Origin: CAZHON01 sp964534565 | GTDB taxonomy: Bacteria > Patescibacteriota > Gracilibacteria > Peribacterales > Peribacteraceae | NCBI GenBank assembly: GCA_964534565.1 | Contig: CAZHON010000001.1 | Span: 558,001 to 622,000, forward strand | DNA: 64,000 nt | Direction of reading: 5' to 3' | Part shown: piece by piece, positions 8,030 to 16,728 of the stretch | Layout: each line of letters starts with the position of its first letter | How positions within the stretch are numbered: position 1 is the stretch's first letter | Position numbers and translations under genes: made by a program | The notes under the pieces: model-generated | The model's database searches: none | The model's input: the letters and a program-made list of their open reading frames with translations, nothing else | Told to the model about the DNA's origin: nothing

Positions 8030-9154
8030 ATGGTTTCGTCATCCACATGCGCCGAGGTCTGGTATCCTGCCGCGGTGCACACACTGCTTCTGCCCTCACT
8101 GGCGTTCGTTCTGACCGTCCTTCTGCATTGCGGAGCGTTGTACGTGTTTCCCAAACTTCAGTTACTCGATTTCCCGGAACGCTATGGCCTGACCCGCAAG
8201 CGCCTTCCGTATCCCAGTGGCATTCTAGGAGTCATTGTCTTCGTTGCATTCTCTCCGTTCCTGTTCCAGTGGTCGTTTCGGTACCTGGGTCTGCTGATCG
8301 CCGTTGTGGTACTCGCGACACTGTGCTTTCTGGACGATCGTTATAAATTTTCGTGGAAGATTCGTTTGCCCGTTCAACTGCTCATCGGAGCGGGACTGTT
8401 CCTCAGCGGCGTTCGACTGTTCACTCTGACAAATCCGCTTGAAGGTCTGACCGGAATTCCCGTCCTCTCGCTGACCGGTTGGTCCATTCCTTCTGAACTG
8501 TTTGCCAATCCCTCCATTGTCGGTCTGCTCTTCACCATGGCGTGGCTGCTTCTCAACATGAACGCCCTCAACTGGTTTGATGGTATTCCGGGGCAAGTGA
8601 CCATTCTCTCCACCATCGGGTTTACGACTATCGGGCTTCTCTCTCTGAGCGCACGTGTGAATCAACCGAGTCTCGCCGTGATTGCCTTCGTGTTGGCTGC
8701 AATCGCATTCGGTTCGTTTCTGTTCGATGTTCCACCTCCACGAGTCGTGCTGGGTGACACAGGGGCGATGGTGTTTGGTTTATTGCTTGGAACACTCACC
8801 ATCTACGCAGGAGGAAAAGTCGCCACGGCGTTCTTGGTTCTCGGAGTGCCACTGCTCGACAGCATGCTCGTGATCGGCCGACGATTGCTTCGTCGACGTT
8901 CTCCGTTTGAAGGAAGTCAGAAAGGAGAACACTTGCATCACCGCTTGCTGGAATGCGGTTGGTCCCCTCGACAAGTGATCGCTCTGACATCGACCATCGG
9001 ACTTCTCTTCGGAATCACCGCGCTCTTCCTCTCCACGACCGAGAAATTCATCGCAGCGATTCTGCTGGCTGTCCTCATGCTCTTGATCTCCATCGCAGCT
9101 GACAGCGTACGAACGACGAAGCGACTTACTCCTGGAACTTCATCGGCGAGCTGA
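8030..9154 (+). CDS. Undecaprenyl-phosphate sugar-1-phosphate transferase (WecA/TagO/MraY family)
   Basis: About 374 residues with some ten membrane segments. It carries the family motifs in order: LDDRYKFSWKIR (catalytic aspartates on the second cytoplasmic loop), NALNWFDGIPG (N-x-x-N-x-x-DG), VLGDTGAMVFG (GDxG) and GEHLHHRLL, the HLHH variant of the HIHH motif that marks the WecA/TagO branch rather than MraY. The family links a sugar-1-phosphate to undecaprenyl phosphate to start envelope polysaccharide synthesis. The start is uncertain: ATG at 8030, an upstream TTG at 8021 or GTG at 8075. The end overlaps the convergent M23 gene by 29 bp. Sugar specificity unknown. Confidence 0.88.
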   Translation: MVSSSTCAEVWYPAAVHTLLLPSLAFVLTVLLHCGALYVFPKLQLLDFPERYGLTRKRLPYPSGILGVIVFVAFSPFLFQWSFRYLGLLIAVVVLATLCFLDDRYKFSWKIRLPVQLLIGAGLFLSGVRLFTLTNPLEGLTGIPVLSLTGWSIPSELFANPSIVGLLFTMAWLLLNMNALNWFDGIPGQVTILSTIGFTTIGLLSLSARVNQPSLAVIAFVLAAIAFGSFLFDVPPPRVVLGDTGAMVFGLLLGTLTIYAGGKVATAFLVLGVPLLDSMLVIGRRLLRRRSPFEGSQKGEHLHHRLLECGWSPRQVIALTSTIGLLFGITALFLSTTEKFIAAILLAVLMLLISIAADSVRTTKRLTPGTSSAS

Positions 9155-10625
9155 TGTCTCCATCGGGCATCACCTGAATCACGACGGTGCGGCGTCCACG
9201 AGGCAACATCTGAACGGTAGCGACACCATTTTTGAAGCTGCTGATCGTCAGGACAGGCGGATTGAATTCCGCTTCACCGAATGCCGTGCGAAGCACGAGG
9301 TCATGTTCGAGTCGGTCAGGCTGCACAGTGTTGCCTGCAATATCCTGCAGCGTGAAGCGCACTGTTTCCCATGCGCGACCTGTGAAGGATCCGTCGTGCT
9401 GAATATCGATTGTGGAAACAGAACCCGCATTCGTCGTCATGACGGAAGAAGAGCTTGCCGCGGCAACAGAGGAGACGGATGAAGATGAGACAGGGAGCGG
9501 CGTAGGTGGCGTATCAAGAATGGCCGTGATCGTTTGCTTCTCGATTGTTGGAGCAGACGAAGAAGGCTTGGCAACAGCGAGAGCTGCTGCACGCTGCGCA
9601 AGACGCTGCGCCGCACGTTGCTGGAATGTTAACCCGGGAATGACGGAGGAAGCGCTGCTGGAAGAGGCCACAGACGATCGCGTGTTCTGTGCGACTGTGA
9701 GTCCGGCTGTTCCATTCGACTGCACGAAGACGATTGGGTTAATCGTGTTTTGGTATCCGTTCCCTTGGCCAAGACCGTCGTTGATCGCTTGGTAGAACGA
9801 CACACCTGCAGAACGAGCATCGGCAGAAGAGAATGGCCAGTATGGGTGCCATGGAGCCGTGTCTTTATCGATCTGGAAGTGCAAGTGCGGACCAGATGCA
9901 TCACCCGTGCGACCGGAGAGTCCGATCTGTTCACCCTTGTCGACGACTTCTCCCTCGACGACATACTGAGCACTCAAGTGAGCGTAGTTGCTGAACACCA
10001 CCATCGTCTTTCCTGGATTCTGTGGATCTGGGATGTGCGGGTTTCGAATAGTGACGTAGAGACCGAATCCGGATGGATCGTTTGCGACGCGCGTAACGAT
10101 TCCAGCGGCAACAGAACGGACAGGAGTGCCTTCTGGCAAACGGATATCGACACCAGGGTGGCTGCCTTCTCCTTCGTTTCCACTGGTGTAGTCTCCCATG
10201 TAACCAACACTGTAGATCTCGCTTCCGTTACGAGTGGCATGTGTTTTTGCAATCGCCGAAGCGGAATAGGTTGGCAACGGAATGAGGAGATCGTGCGGAA
10301 CCTGGCGGAATGTATTGGCATCGGCAGTTCCACCGTAGGCAGACCAACGAGTGTAATCCGGAACATATTCCACTGGGCTCACCATGCCTGTGTACGTGAC
10401 AAGACTGTCATCGGCAGCGCCCATCACAGATTTCCAAAATGCATACCAGCCGTGTTGTCCCACCATGTTTCCACCAAGGAATGCGACAATGGAGAGCGTT
10501 GCGATGAAGAACGACGTCTTCTCTTTCAAATACGTCGAAGTCACTGCACGCGGTTCGGCTGTGCGGTACACTGGAGACGCTTTGAATCCAACGGAACGCG
10601 CTGTTGTAAGCTTTGTGAGATGCAT
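9126..10625 (-). CDS. Membrane-anchored M23 metallopeptidase with serine-rich linker
   Basis: A 499-residue protein. A membrane segment (about 38-58, FFIATLSIVAFLGGNMVG) precedes the LytM/M23 endopeptidase domain (about 145-280), whose zinc ligands are visible as HPGVDI and GPHLHFQ. After it come a linker rich in Ser, Ala and Gln (about 315-410) and a beta-rich C-terminal domain that resembles an Ig-like fold. M23 enzymes cut peptidoglycan cross-links. The start at 10625 is chosen because a TTGACG-17-TAATAT promoter (10651-10679) sits just upstream. The gene is divergent from the TsaE-HD gene, and its -35 box overlaps that start codon. Confidence 0.88.
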   Translation of the reverse strand: MHLTKLTTARSVGFKASPVYRTAEPRAVTSTYLKEKTSFFIATLSIVAFLGGNMVGQHGWYAFWKSVMGAADDSLVTYTGMVSPVEYVPDYTRWSAYGGTADANTFRQVPHDLLIPLPTYSASAIAKTHATRNGSEIYSVGYMGDYTSGNEGEGSHPGVDIRLPEGTPVRSVAAGIVTRVANDPSGFGLYVTIRNPHIPDPQNPGKTMVVFSNYAHLSAQYVVEGEVVDKGEQIGLSGRTGDASGPHLHFQIDKDTAPWHPYWPFSSADARSAGVSFYQAINDGLGQGNGYQNTINPIVFVQSNGTAGLTVAQNTRSSVASSSSASSVIPGLTFQQRAAQRLAQRAAALAVAKPSSSAPTIEKQTITAILDTPPTPLPVSSSSVSSVAAASSSSVMTTNAGSVSTIDIQHDGSFTGRAWETVRFTLQDIAGNTVQPDRLEHDLVLRTAFGEAEFNPPVLTISSFKNGVATVQMLPRGRRTVVIQVMPDGDISSPMKFQE

Positions 10626-10650
10626 ATTGTTTCTATGTGTGTACGTAGAT

Positions 10651-10679
10651 ATATTATCACTATTTCTAACTTTCGTCAA
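10651..10679 (-). promoter_or_regulatory. Promoter of the M23 peptidase gene
   Basis: TTGACG, 17 nt, TAATAT on the minus strand; leader about 18-20 nt. The -35 box touches the ATG of the divergent gene at 10679, so the two genes may interfere. Confidence 0.65.
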
Positions 10680-11692
10680 TGATTGAGACTGTCCTCCTCA
10701 CCGCAGAGAATGCAGAAAAAATGGCTCAAATAGGCCGTTCTTTGGCACATAGCCTCTATACCGACCCGCTGGACATTTTTCTCCATGGCGAACTGGGGGC
10801 CGGAAAGACGACATTCCTCCAGGGGTTCCTGTCGGAACTTGGAATAGCAGACGCAATTACGAGTCCCACCTATGCACTGGAACAGCGGTATGACCGACCC
10901 AACGGAGAGCAAATTCTGCACATCGATCTCTATCGTTTATCGCACGAACAAGCGCTTACTCTCTGCACTCAAACGAACGATACAGTGGGAATTCGCTGCA
11001 TAGAATGGAGCGAACGATTGAACGGAAAAACATTCGGCCGCCCTTCGATCGACATTGCGATCGCAGAAGATGCATCGGGACGAACGGTACGAATCGGTTT
11101 TGATGACGAACGCATTCCATCACCAGAAGATATTGCCCAGTGGCGTCACAATGCCCGCCTACCGCAACCGATCATTGCCCACTGTGAGTCTGTGGGATCG
11201 CTCTCGGAAAAATTTGCGCATGCACTGCTCCAAAACGGACACATTGTCCGTCCGCTCCTTCTGAAGGCAACGGGCCAGGTACACGATCTTTTTCGCTTCC
11301 TCGATTTTCGATCCGGAGCGGCACACGTGGAAGAGGAATACGATGCCGAAACGCTCGCCATTTGGAAGGAATGGAAAGAACGATTCTCGGAACAGACACA
11401 TGAGGAAGCCTGTGCGACCTTTTTGAAGGAACACGAATTTTCCGCTGCCGCAGCCATTGTTTCCACCCACGGTCTCTCACTCCCTCCTGCAGAGAACGCA
11501 ATGATCGAGCAACGTCTCCTCTACTACAGCGATAAGCGCGTTCTCTCCGATCGCGTTGTCACACTGGACGAGCGATTTAAGGATTTTGAGCGTCGCTACG
11601 CCAATGGAAAATCCACTCTGAGCGGCATACGTTGGAAGAAGGAAGTGGAGCAGATCGAAACCCTCCTCTTCCCACAGGGCGTTCCTTTCTAA
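10679..11692 (+). CDS. tsaE: TsaE-HD domain fusion (tRNA t6A ATPase plus HD phosphohydrolase)
   Basis: A 337-residue fusion. Residues 1-145 are TsaE, the P-loop ATPase that supports the TsaB-TsaD complex in making N6-threonylcarbamoyladenosine on tRNA: Walker A GELGAGKTTF, then SPTYALEQRY, HIDLYRL and CIEWSERL. Residues 160-337 look like an HD phosphohydrolase: His in IIAHCESV, the HD doublet in ATGQVHDLFRF, a further His in IVSTHGL and Asp in YYSDKRVLSD. TsaE is normally about 150 residues, so the second half is extra. HD enzymes hydrolyse phosphoesters of nucleotides, but the substrate here is unknown. The gene is divergent from the M23 peptidase and convergent with a membrane-protein gene one base downstream. 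Confidence 0.85.
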   Translation: MIETVLLTAENAEKMAQIGRSLAHSLYTDPLDIFLHGELGAGKTTFLQGFLSELGIADAITSPTYALEQRYDRPNGEQILHIDLYRLSHEQALTLCTQTNDTVGIRCIEWSERLNGKTFGRPSIDIAIAEDASGRTVRIGFDDERIPSPEDIAQWRHNARLPQPIIAHCESVGSLSEKFAHALLQNGHIVRPLLLKATGQVHDLFRFLDFRSGAAHVEEEYDAETLAIWKEWKERFSEQTHEEACATFLKEHEFSAAAAIVSTHGLSLPPAENAMIEQRLLYYSDKRVLSDRVVTLDERFKDFERRYANGKSTLSGIRWKKEVEQIETLLFPQGVPF

Positions 11693-11693
11693 C

Positions 11694-12233
11694 TTAAAAC
11701 CTCCACGAGAAGAAACTCGTCCACGCCATATCCAGAACCTGCAGAACACTCATCTCAAGCACGAAGGGAGCGCAGAGCAAGAATGCGATGGAGATTGCGA
11801 GAATAATGAAGCTCGTGGAACGGTTGATGCAACAATCGTGATACAGAACCTGGCGAAGGAACTGCATTTTGGGGAAGACAATTCCTCCCAATGCGAATGT
11901 GAGAACCACAAGCTGAGCGACTCCGCGAAGATGAGAAATCCACGGCAACGCAGGATTGACGTACAAACTGACCACAAGTGCCATGAGCACCAAACTGATA
12001 TCGCTGACGTGATCGAGCAACACGCGGAGCGCTTTCTCCTTCTTCGCACCGGGCAACACGACGGTCAACGTGACAATCATGTGCAAACAAATGAGTGCGA
12101 CGCACACACCAAGTGGCAACAATGCAGCGAGCAAGAACAGCAAAATCAGCACTCCCGCATGGACGGATGGGATGGAAAGAATCATGCCCCTCCCCTCTTT
12201 CCACAATGGCAGAGAATGCGTGTGTGTTTTCAT
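11694..12233 (-). CDS. Small polytopic membrane protein of unknown function
   Basis: A 179-residue hydrophobic protein with about five membrane segments; I do not recognise the family. A conserved-looking polar core HDCCINRSTS sits before the last two helices. Two starts are possible: ATG at 12233, only 7 nt after a TATAAT box (leaderless), or ATG at 12185, preceded by a G-rich sequence resembling a Shine-Dalgarno site (GAGGGGAGGGGC). It lies downstream of rarA on the same strand, with a promoter of its own in the gap. Confidence 0.65.
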   Translation of the reverse strand: MKTHTHSLPLWKEGRGMILSIPSVHAGVLILLFLLAALLPLGVCVALICLHMIVTLTVVLPGAKKEKALRVLLDHVSDISLVLMALVVSLYVNPALPWISHLRGVAQLVVLTFALGGIVFPKMQFLRQVLYHDCCINRSTSFIILAISIAFLLCAPFVLEMSVLQVLDMAWTSFFSWRF

Positions 12234-12240
12234 TAATATT

Positions 12241-12269
12241 ATTATATAACATTTGTTATTATTTAGCAA
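12241..12269 (-). promoter_or_regulatory. Promoter of the membrane-protein gene
   Basis: TTGCTA, 17 nt, perfect TATAAT on the minus strand, ending 7 nt before the ATG at 12233. Confidence 0.6.
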
Positions 12270-12285
12270 ACTCCTCCCCTTCCTC

Positions 12286-13575
12286 TTACCGAGCCTCATT
12301 TCCGTCCAGAATCGCGCGGACGGTCTTCATCCTTTCCCGAACCTCTGCCTCAAATCCCCTTCCGGTGGGCTCATAAAATACTTCCGCTTTCATGTTCGTA
12401 GGGAAGTAATGTGCCGTCACCACACCACGGGGATCGTTGTGCGGATACTGATACCCTTCGTGGTACCCCTGGTCCGCCATCCCTTTCACCGGTGCGTTAC
12501 GAAGGTGCATGGGCACTTCCAGTGACGGCGCATTTTGAATGCGCTCCTTCACCGTATTTTTTGCAACAGTGACCGTGTTACTCTTCGGCGCTTGGGCCAG
12601 GTAAATGCAGGCGTGCGAGAGGAAAAATTCTCCTTCGGGGTACCCGACTCGATTGAAGGCCTCCCACGCTTGCATCACGAACGGCAACGCGTGCGGGTCC
12701 GCCATTCCCACATCCTCACTCGCGAAAATCGCCATGCGACGAAAGAGCATGTCGGGGTGCTCTCCACTTTTGATCATGCGAAACAACCACAGCATTGCGG
12801 CGTCGACGTCGCTCCCGCGCATGGTTTTAATGAATGCGCTGATAACGTTGTAGTGCTCTTCTCCACTGCGGTCATACCGAAGATTACGTTCCGTGATGAG
12901 TTTTTGGGCATGGTCGACCGTGATGTTTTTTCCTGCCGTCAGAACGGACAGCTCTAGAAGGTTGAGTGCGCTGCGTGCATCTCCATTCGCCGCTTGCGCA
13001 ATGTGCTCCAACGCTCCTTCGGAAATTTTTACCTGGCCGTTGTACCCTTCGGGTGCGGTGAGTGCATGGCGCAAAATGGTGAGGAGTTCCTGTGAAGAGT
13101 GCGAAGACAACAAATACACATGGGAACGTGACACCAACGCAGCATTCACTTCGAAGTAGGGGTTTTCCGTCGTTGCACCAATGAGAATAATCGAACCGTT
13201 CTCCACAAATGGAAGCAGTGCATCTTGCTGACTTTTGTTGAAGCGATGGATTTCATCGATGAACAGAACCGTCCGCTGACCGAACACATTCTTCCGCTCC
13301 AGTGCAGACGTGCACACCTCTTTAATATCCTTTACGCCGCTCGTCACTGCATTGAGCTGCACAAACTCCGCCTTTGTTGCATCGGCAATAATGTGCGCGA
13401 GTGTCGTCTTGCCGCTGCCGGGAGGTCCCGACAGAAGCACCGACTGCAACGTATCGTGTTCGATTGCAGATCGAAGTGCGGTTCCTTCACCGACAATCTT
13501 CTGCTGACCGACGAAATCGGAAAGCGTGCGGGGTCGAAGTCGAAACGCCAATGGTGCATCTTTCGTCTGCTGCAT
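12286..13575 (-). CDS. rarA: Replication-associated recombination ATPase RarA
   Basis: A 429-residue AAA+ ATPase of the RarA/MgsA/WRNIP1 family, which acts at stalled replication forks. Motifs: PRTLSDFVGQQKIVGEG at the N-terminus, Walker A SGPPGSGKTTL, Walker B LFIDEIHRFNKSQQDALLP, sensor 1 LIGATTENP, and the arginine-finger region LVSRSHVYLL. The C-terminal half carries the family's DVDAAMLWLFRMIKSGE and RMAIFASEDVGMADP segments. Length is normal. A weak -10 (TAACAT) lies 9 nt before the ATG. Confidence 0.95.
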   Translation of the reverse strand: MQQTKDAPLAFRLRPRTLSDFVGQQKIVGEGTALRSAIEHDTLQSVLLSGPPGSGKTTLAHIIADATKAEFVQLNAVTSGVKDIKEVCTSALERKNVFGQRTVLFIDEIHRFNKSQQDALLPFVENGSIILIGATTENPYFEVNAALVSRSHVYLLSSHSSQELLTILRHALTAPEGYNGQVKISEGALEHIAQAANGDARSALNLLELSVLTAGKNITVDHAQKLITERNLRYDRSGEEHYNVISAFIKTMRGSDVDAAMLWLFRMIKSGEHPDMLFRRMAIFASEDVGMADPHALPFVMQAWEAFNRVGYPEGEFFLSHACIYLAQAPKSNTVTVAKNTVKERIQNAPSLEVPMHLRNAPVKGMADQGYHEGYQYPHNDPRGVVTAHYFPTNMKAEVFYEPTGRGFEAEVRERMKTVRAILDGNEAR

Positions 13576-13601
13576 GGAGGAGCAATGTTACTCCTTCTTG
13601 C

Positions 13602-14279
13602 TTACGGCTTGAAGACAGAGCGGAGAATGGGTGACGCGTGATTGGAAATCACAGGCAATGGAGCCAATGAACGAAGAATTGTGGTTAATACCTCTTCGCT
13701 GCTCGCTTCCAATTGCACGTAGCGAATCGGCAACATGTTTTTCGAACTCAGTGGAAAAAGCGCTATGGCCGCCCCTGAACCGTTTTTGGGTGCGGGCCAC
13801 GGAACAACGATCGTGGCTTGTCGTCCGGGGAAAATCGGTGCGTGCACAATCGATGGAGATTCTCCGAAGACGGGATTCTCTTTGATCAAACGTTGGATGA
13901 ATTCTTCTTCCGATTCATCCTCTTCTTCAAACGACACCACTACAAATGCGCCGCTCCCGCTGAGACGATCGATGACAGGAGACCGTCCGCGTTTCTTCGT
14001 CCATGATGCAGGGTACTGAAACACGAACGGCAACGACGGAGACGAGTAGAGCGTCAAACCATCTTTCAAAAACTCTCGTCCGTCGGGGAGCACACACCGA
14101 ACAGGAACGTCACTGACGGGGAATCCCCTTTCGACGCATTGCGCATAATTCGACGTTGCAGCAACGGTTCGAGTACGCGTCACCAGGCACCACGTCGCAT
14201 CGCAATCACGTAAAAGTAAAAAAGTCCCTGCAAGCAGAACCAAAAGAAACACCGCCGACAGCACGACGACTCGACGCAT
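13602..14279 (-). CDS. Membrane-anchored exported protein, PsbP-like region, unknown function
   Basis: A 225-residue protein with an N-terminal membrane anchor (about 5-25). Next comes a short motif YAQCVERGFPVSDVPVRCVLPDG, resembling the Cys-containing 'C-x-x-x-G-x-P-V...C-x-x-P-DG' element common on CPR surface proteins. The C-terminal part contains FQYPASW, a start typical of PsbP-like domains. The long upstream extension is excluded because ATG 14279 begins directly with the anchor. It ends 26 bp before rarA begins (same strand). Function unknown. Confidence 0.6.
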   Translation of the reverse strand: MRRVVVLSAVFLLVLLAGTFLLLRDCDATWCLVTRTRTVAATSNYAQCVERGFPVSDVPVRCVLPDGREFLKDGLTLYSSPSLPFVFQYPASWTKKRGRSPVIDRLSGSGAFVVVSFEEEDESEEEFIQRLIKENPVFGESPSIVHAPIFPGRQATIVVPWPAPKNGSGAAIALFPLSSKNMLPIRYVQLEASSEEVLTTILRSLAPLPVISNHASPILRSVFKP

Positions 14280-14418
14280 GGTTCGAGGATACTCCACTTC
14301 GAATTTTTGTGCAGAAAAGAGCGAACAGGAAAGAAAAGCCGGTTCACAATTGGCTTGCGAAGTAGAAATTTTAGGATGCAGTGAATCGCACAGAAAAGGA
14401 CTAGGCGTAGAGTATGAG

Positions 14419-14796
14419 ATGTTTATTCCTTTCCTTCTCCCTTTTATGTCTCTTGCGAAGAATTTCGCACTCCTTCTCGGAGCTGTTCTGACCATCGTCG
14501 GTATTCTCGGCTTCGTTTTGCCAAGCCCATTGCTTGGATACTTCGAAGTAGACACTATTCATAACGTCATTCACATCCTCAGCGGTGTGATCGGACTCTG
14601 GGCTGCTATGTCCGGCCCTTCCGCAGCAAAGACGTACTTGATCGTCTTCGGTCTTGTGTACGGACTTGTCGCTGTTCTCGGATTCATGAACGGTGAGAAC
14701 GTTCTGAACCTCATCGGCGTCAACGCTGCCGACAACTGGTTGCACACGGTTATCGCCGCTGCATGCCTTGTCATCGGAGCATCTGCAAAGAGATAG
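14419..14796 (+). CDS. DUF4383-like four-helix membrane protein
   Basis: About 125 residues with four hydrophobic segments. The pattern NVIHILSGVIGLWAA, followed by YLIVFGLVYGLVAVLGF and NWLHTVIAAACLVIG, matches DUF4383-type membrane proteins, whose role is unknown. ATG 14419 is taken as start; ATG 14446 is an alternative that would remove a short hydrophobic lead. It ends in a strong bidirectional terminator (14811-14845). Confidence 0.7.
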   Translation: MFIPFLLPFMSLAKNFALLLGAVLTIVGILGFVLPSPLLGYFEVDTIHNVIHILSGVIGLWAAMSGPSAAKTYLIVFGLVYGLVAVLGFMNGENVLNLIGVNAADNWLHTVIAAACLVIGASAKR

Positions 14797-14810
14797 GAAT
14801 TGAGGAATGT

Positions 14811-14845
14811 AAAAAACCGGGTGGAGCAATCCATCCGGTTTTTTT
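14811..14845 (+). terminator. Bidirectional intrinsic terminator
   Basis: Nine-bp stem (one G-T pair) with a GCAA loop, preceded by six A and followed by seven T, so it can work in both directions. It closes the DUF4383 gene. Confidence 0.85.
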
Positions 14846-14865
14846 GTGCCTCGATACACTGTGCC

Positions 14866-14933
14866 GTGTCATCCCGAGTTATTTCGCCGCGGCGAAATAG
14901 TACCGAGGGACGACGCAGCACTCGGCATGACAC
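14866..14933. repeat. Nested inverted repeat, possible REP-like element
   Basis: Outer arms GTGTCATCCCGAGT (14866-14879) and ACTCGGCATGACAC (14920-14933) pair with one mismatch. Inside is a perfect 18-bp palindrome, ATTTCGCCGCGGCGAAAT, at 14881-14898. It lies in the gap between two convergent genes, a usual place for REP/MITE-like elements. Confidence 0.6.
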
Positions 14934-14943
14934 TCTTGGAAAT

Positions 14944-16227
14944 TTAGCGTGAGCGACGGAATCCACCGCCACCAGAACGATGGGGCGGGCGGGAGGAACT
15001 GCGACGAGGAGTGAAACTTCCACCGCGTCCGTTCGTGCGGAAAGGACGACGGTCTTCATCAAAGTCTCCTGGCTGCTCGGGAACGCCTGCAATCTTTTGG
15101 AGAGCGGGAGTTTGGCGACGAGGAAGAGCAACACGAATGAGGCGTTCGATACTGCGAACACTTCCGACCTGGTCAGGTAACGCGAACGAGATTGCCGTTC
15201 CTTCCTTTCCTGCGCGAGCGGTGCGACCGATGCGGTGCACGTAGTCAGCTGGATCGTCCGGAAGATCGTAGTTCACAACAAGCTCGATACCGGAGACATC
15301 GATACCGCGGGCAGCAATGTCCGTAGCGACAAGCACGCGATACTTTCCGCGTTTGAATCCTTCCAATGCTTCGCGGCGCTGGGCCAACGAACGGTTCGAG
15401 TGAATTTCTGCAGATGGATGACCAAGTGCCTGGAGGTTGCGTGTGATTTTCTTCGCGCCATGCTTCGTGCGGGAGAACACGAGCACACTTCCTTTGTGAT
15501 CCGTGAGGAGCATTTGAAGGAGTGCCAATTTTTCATCTTTGCGGACAATGAAGAGCTCCTGCTTCACGCGCTCTGCCGTCGTTCCCTGAGGAGACACTTC
15601 GATCTTGAGTGGCAACTTCATTTCATGAGTCGCGAGATCGATGATTTCACGTGGCATGGTGGCCGAGAACAGAAGCGTCTGACGCTCCTTGGGAACGTGG
15701 CGCAGAATGCGATCGATCTGGGGCTTGAATCCCATATCAAGCATGCGATCGGCCTCATCTAGAACGAGGACATTCACTTCCTTCAACGTAACCGTGCGCT
15801 GTTCCAAGTGGTCATTCAAACGACCCGGCGTCGCAACGAGAATACGTGGGTTCTGCTTGAGCATGTTCTTCTGCAAACTCATCGATGCTCCTCCCACAAA
15901 TACGGCAATCTTGATTCCAAGAACGCTCGCAAATGGACGAAGGGACTCCTCCACCTGGTATGCAAGTTCACGTGTTGGGAGGATCACCAGTCCGCGACCT
16001 GGTCCTTTCGACAGCTGCTGGAGCATGGGGAGGCCGAATGCGAGTGTCTTTCCTGTACCCGTCTGGGCGACACCGATCACATCTTTTCCTGCAACTCCCG
16101 TAGGAATAGCCTGATGCTGAATTGGCGTAGGAGTGGTGAATTTGAGGTGGTCAGCGACTTTGAGGATCTCTGGGATGAGTCCAAGGTCTTTAAAAGTGCC
16201 GGTAGAAACGGGGGTCGAATGTGTCAT
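14944..16227 (-). CDS. DEAD-box RNA helicase, RhlE-like
   Basis: A 427-residue ATP-dependent RNA helicase. All core motifs are present: Q motif with TPTPIQHQAIP, Walker A AQTGTGKT, PTRELAYQ, TPGRLNDH, LVLDEADRMLDMGF, SAT, VFSRTKHG, ATDIAARGIDV and HRIGRTARAG. The C-terminal tail (about 385-427) is rich in Arg, Gly and Ser (NGRGGSF, PRRSSSRPP, GGGGFRRSR) and probably binds RNA. Start ATG 16227 is 9 nt after a TATTCT box. Such helicases act in ribosome assembly or RNA decay; which one cannot be told here. Confidence 0.94.
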   Translation of the reverse strand: MTHSTPVSTGTFKDLGLIPEILKVADHLKFTTPTPIQHQAIPTGVAGKDVIGVAQTGTGKTLAFGLPMLQQLSKGPGRGLVILPTRELAYQVEESLRPFASVLGIKIAVFVGGASMSLQKNMLKQNPRILVATPGRLNDHLEQRTVTLKEVNVLVLDEADRMLDMGFKPQIDRILRHVPKERQTLLFSATMPREIIDLATHEMKLPLKIEVSPQGTTAERVKQELFIVRKDEKLALLQMLLTDHKGSVLVFSRTKHGAKKITRNLQALGHPSAEIHSNRSLAQRREALEGFKRGKYRVLVATDIAARGIDVSGIELVVNYDLPDDPADYVHRIGRTARAGKEGTAISFALPDQVGSVRSIERLIRVALPRRQTPALQKIAGVPEQPGDFDEDRRPFRTNGRGGSFTPRRSSSRPPHRSGGGGFRRSR

Positions 16228-16286
16228 TGAGCGCGGAGAATACACCTATTTTCAACAAATAGCTTGTAGAAAGTGAAGGAAATTTG

Positions 16287-16568
16287 TCATGTTCGGTTTT
16301 CCGGTTTTTTACGAAGTGGCAATCCTTCCCGCACCGTCGAGAGTTTGAGAGACAGTTCAGGAGGGTTTTGAAGCAATGCACGTACTTTTGCGACAACTTC
16401 ATCAAGTTGTTGATCAACGGACAGCTGAATACGGAGCGTAAGGCCATCGGCGGTCATTTGGGGATTCCATTCCGAAAGACGATCTGCAGCAGCACTGATT
16501 TTTTGCTTAGACACTAAAAACCCACTCTTTTCTTCAGGATGAATGGAGAGGGTGATGCTCGTAGCCAT
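16287..16568 (-). CDS. Small conserved-looking protein, unknown
   Basis: A 93-residue soluble protein beginning MATSITLSIHPEEKSGFLVS, with no recognisable family. Its ATG lies only 6 nt beyond the CCA end of tRNA-Pro, on the same strand, so it is probably made from the tRNA transcript. It ends 59 nt before the helicase start. Composition fits the neighbours. Confidence 0.55.
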   Translation of the reverse strand: MATSITLSIHPEEKSGFLVSKQKISAAADRLSEWNPQMTADGLTLRIQLSVDQQLDEVVAKVRALLQNPPELSLKLSTVREGLPLRKKPENRT

Positions 16569-16574
16569 AGAACT

Positions 16575-16651
16575 TGGTCGGGGCGGCGGGACTCGAACTC
16601 GCGGCCTTCCGCTCCCAAAGCGGACGCTCTAGCCAACTGAGCTACGCCCCG
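16575..16651 (-). tRNA. tRNA-Pro (anticodon TGG)
   Basis: A 77-nt cloverleaf with CCA encoded. Acceptor CGGGGCG/CGCCCCG, anticodon loop TTTGGGA, T loop TTCGAGT. The T stem contains one apparent A-C mismatch (positions 52-62). It reads proline codons beginning CC. Confidence 0.95.
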
Positions 16652-16728
16652 ACAAGTGGCCAGATAGTACTCATCTTCCGGTTCGGGGGCTAGGCCAAAT
16701 CCCTCCGAATGTACGCTACGATAGACGC

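Noticed and set aside
13602..14555. Long start (14555) for the membrane-anchored protein
   Set aside because: It would put 92 non-conserved residues before the membrane anchor and overlap the divergent DUF4383 gene.
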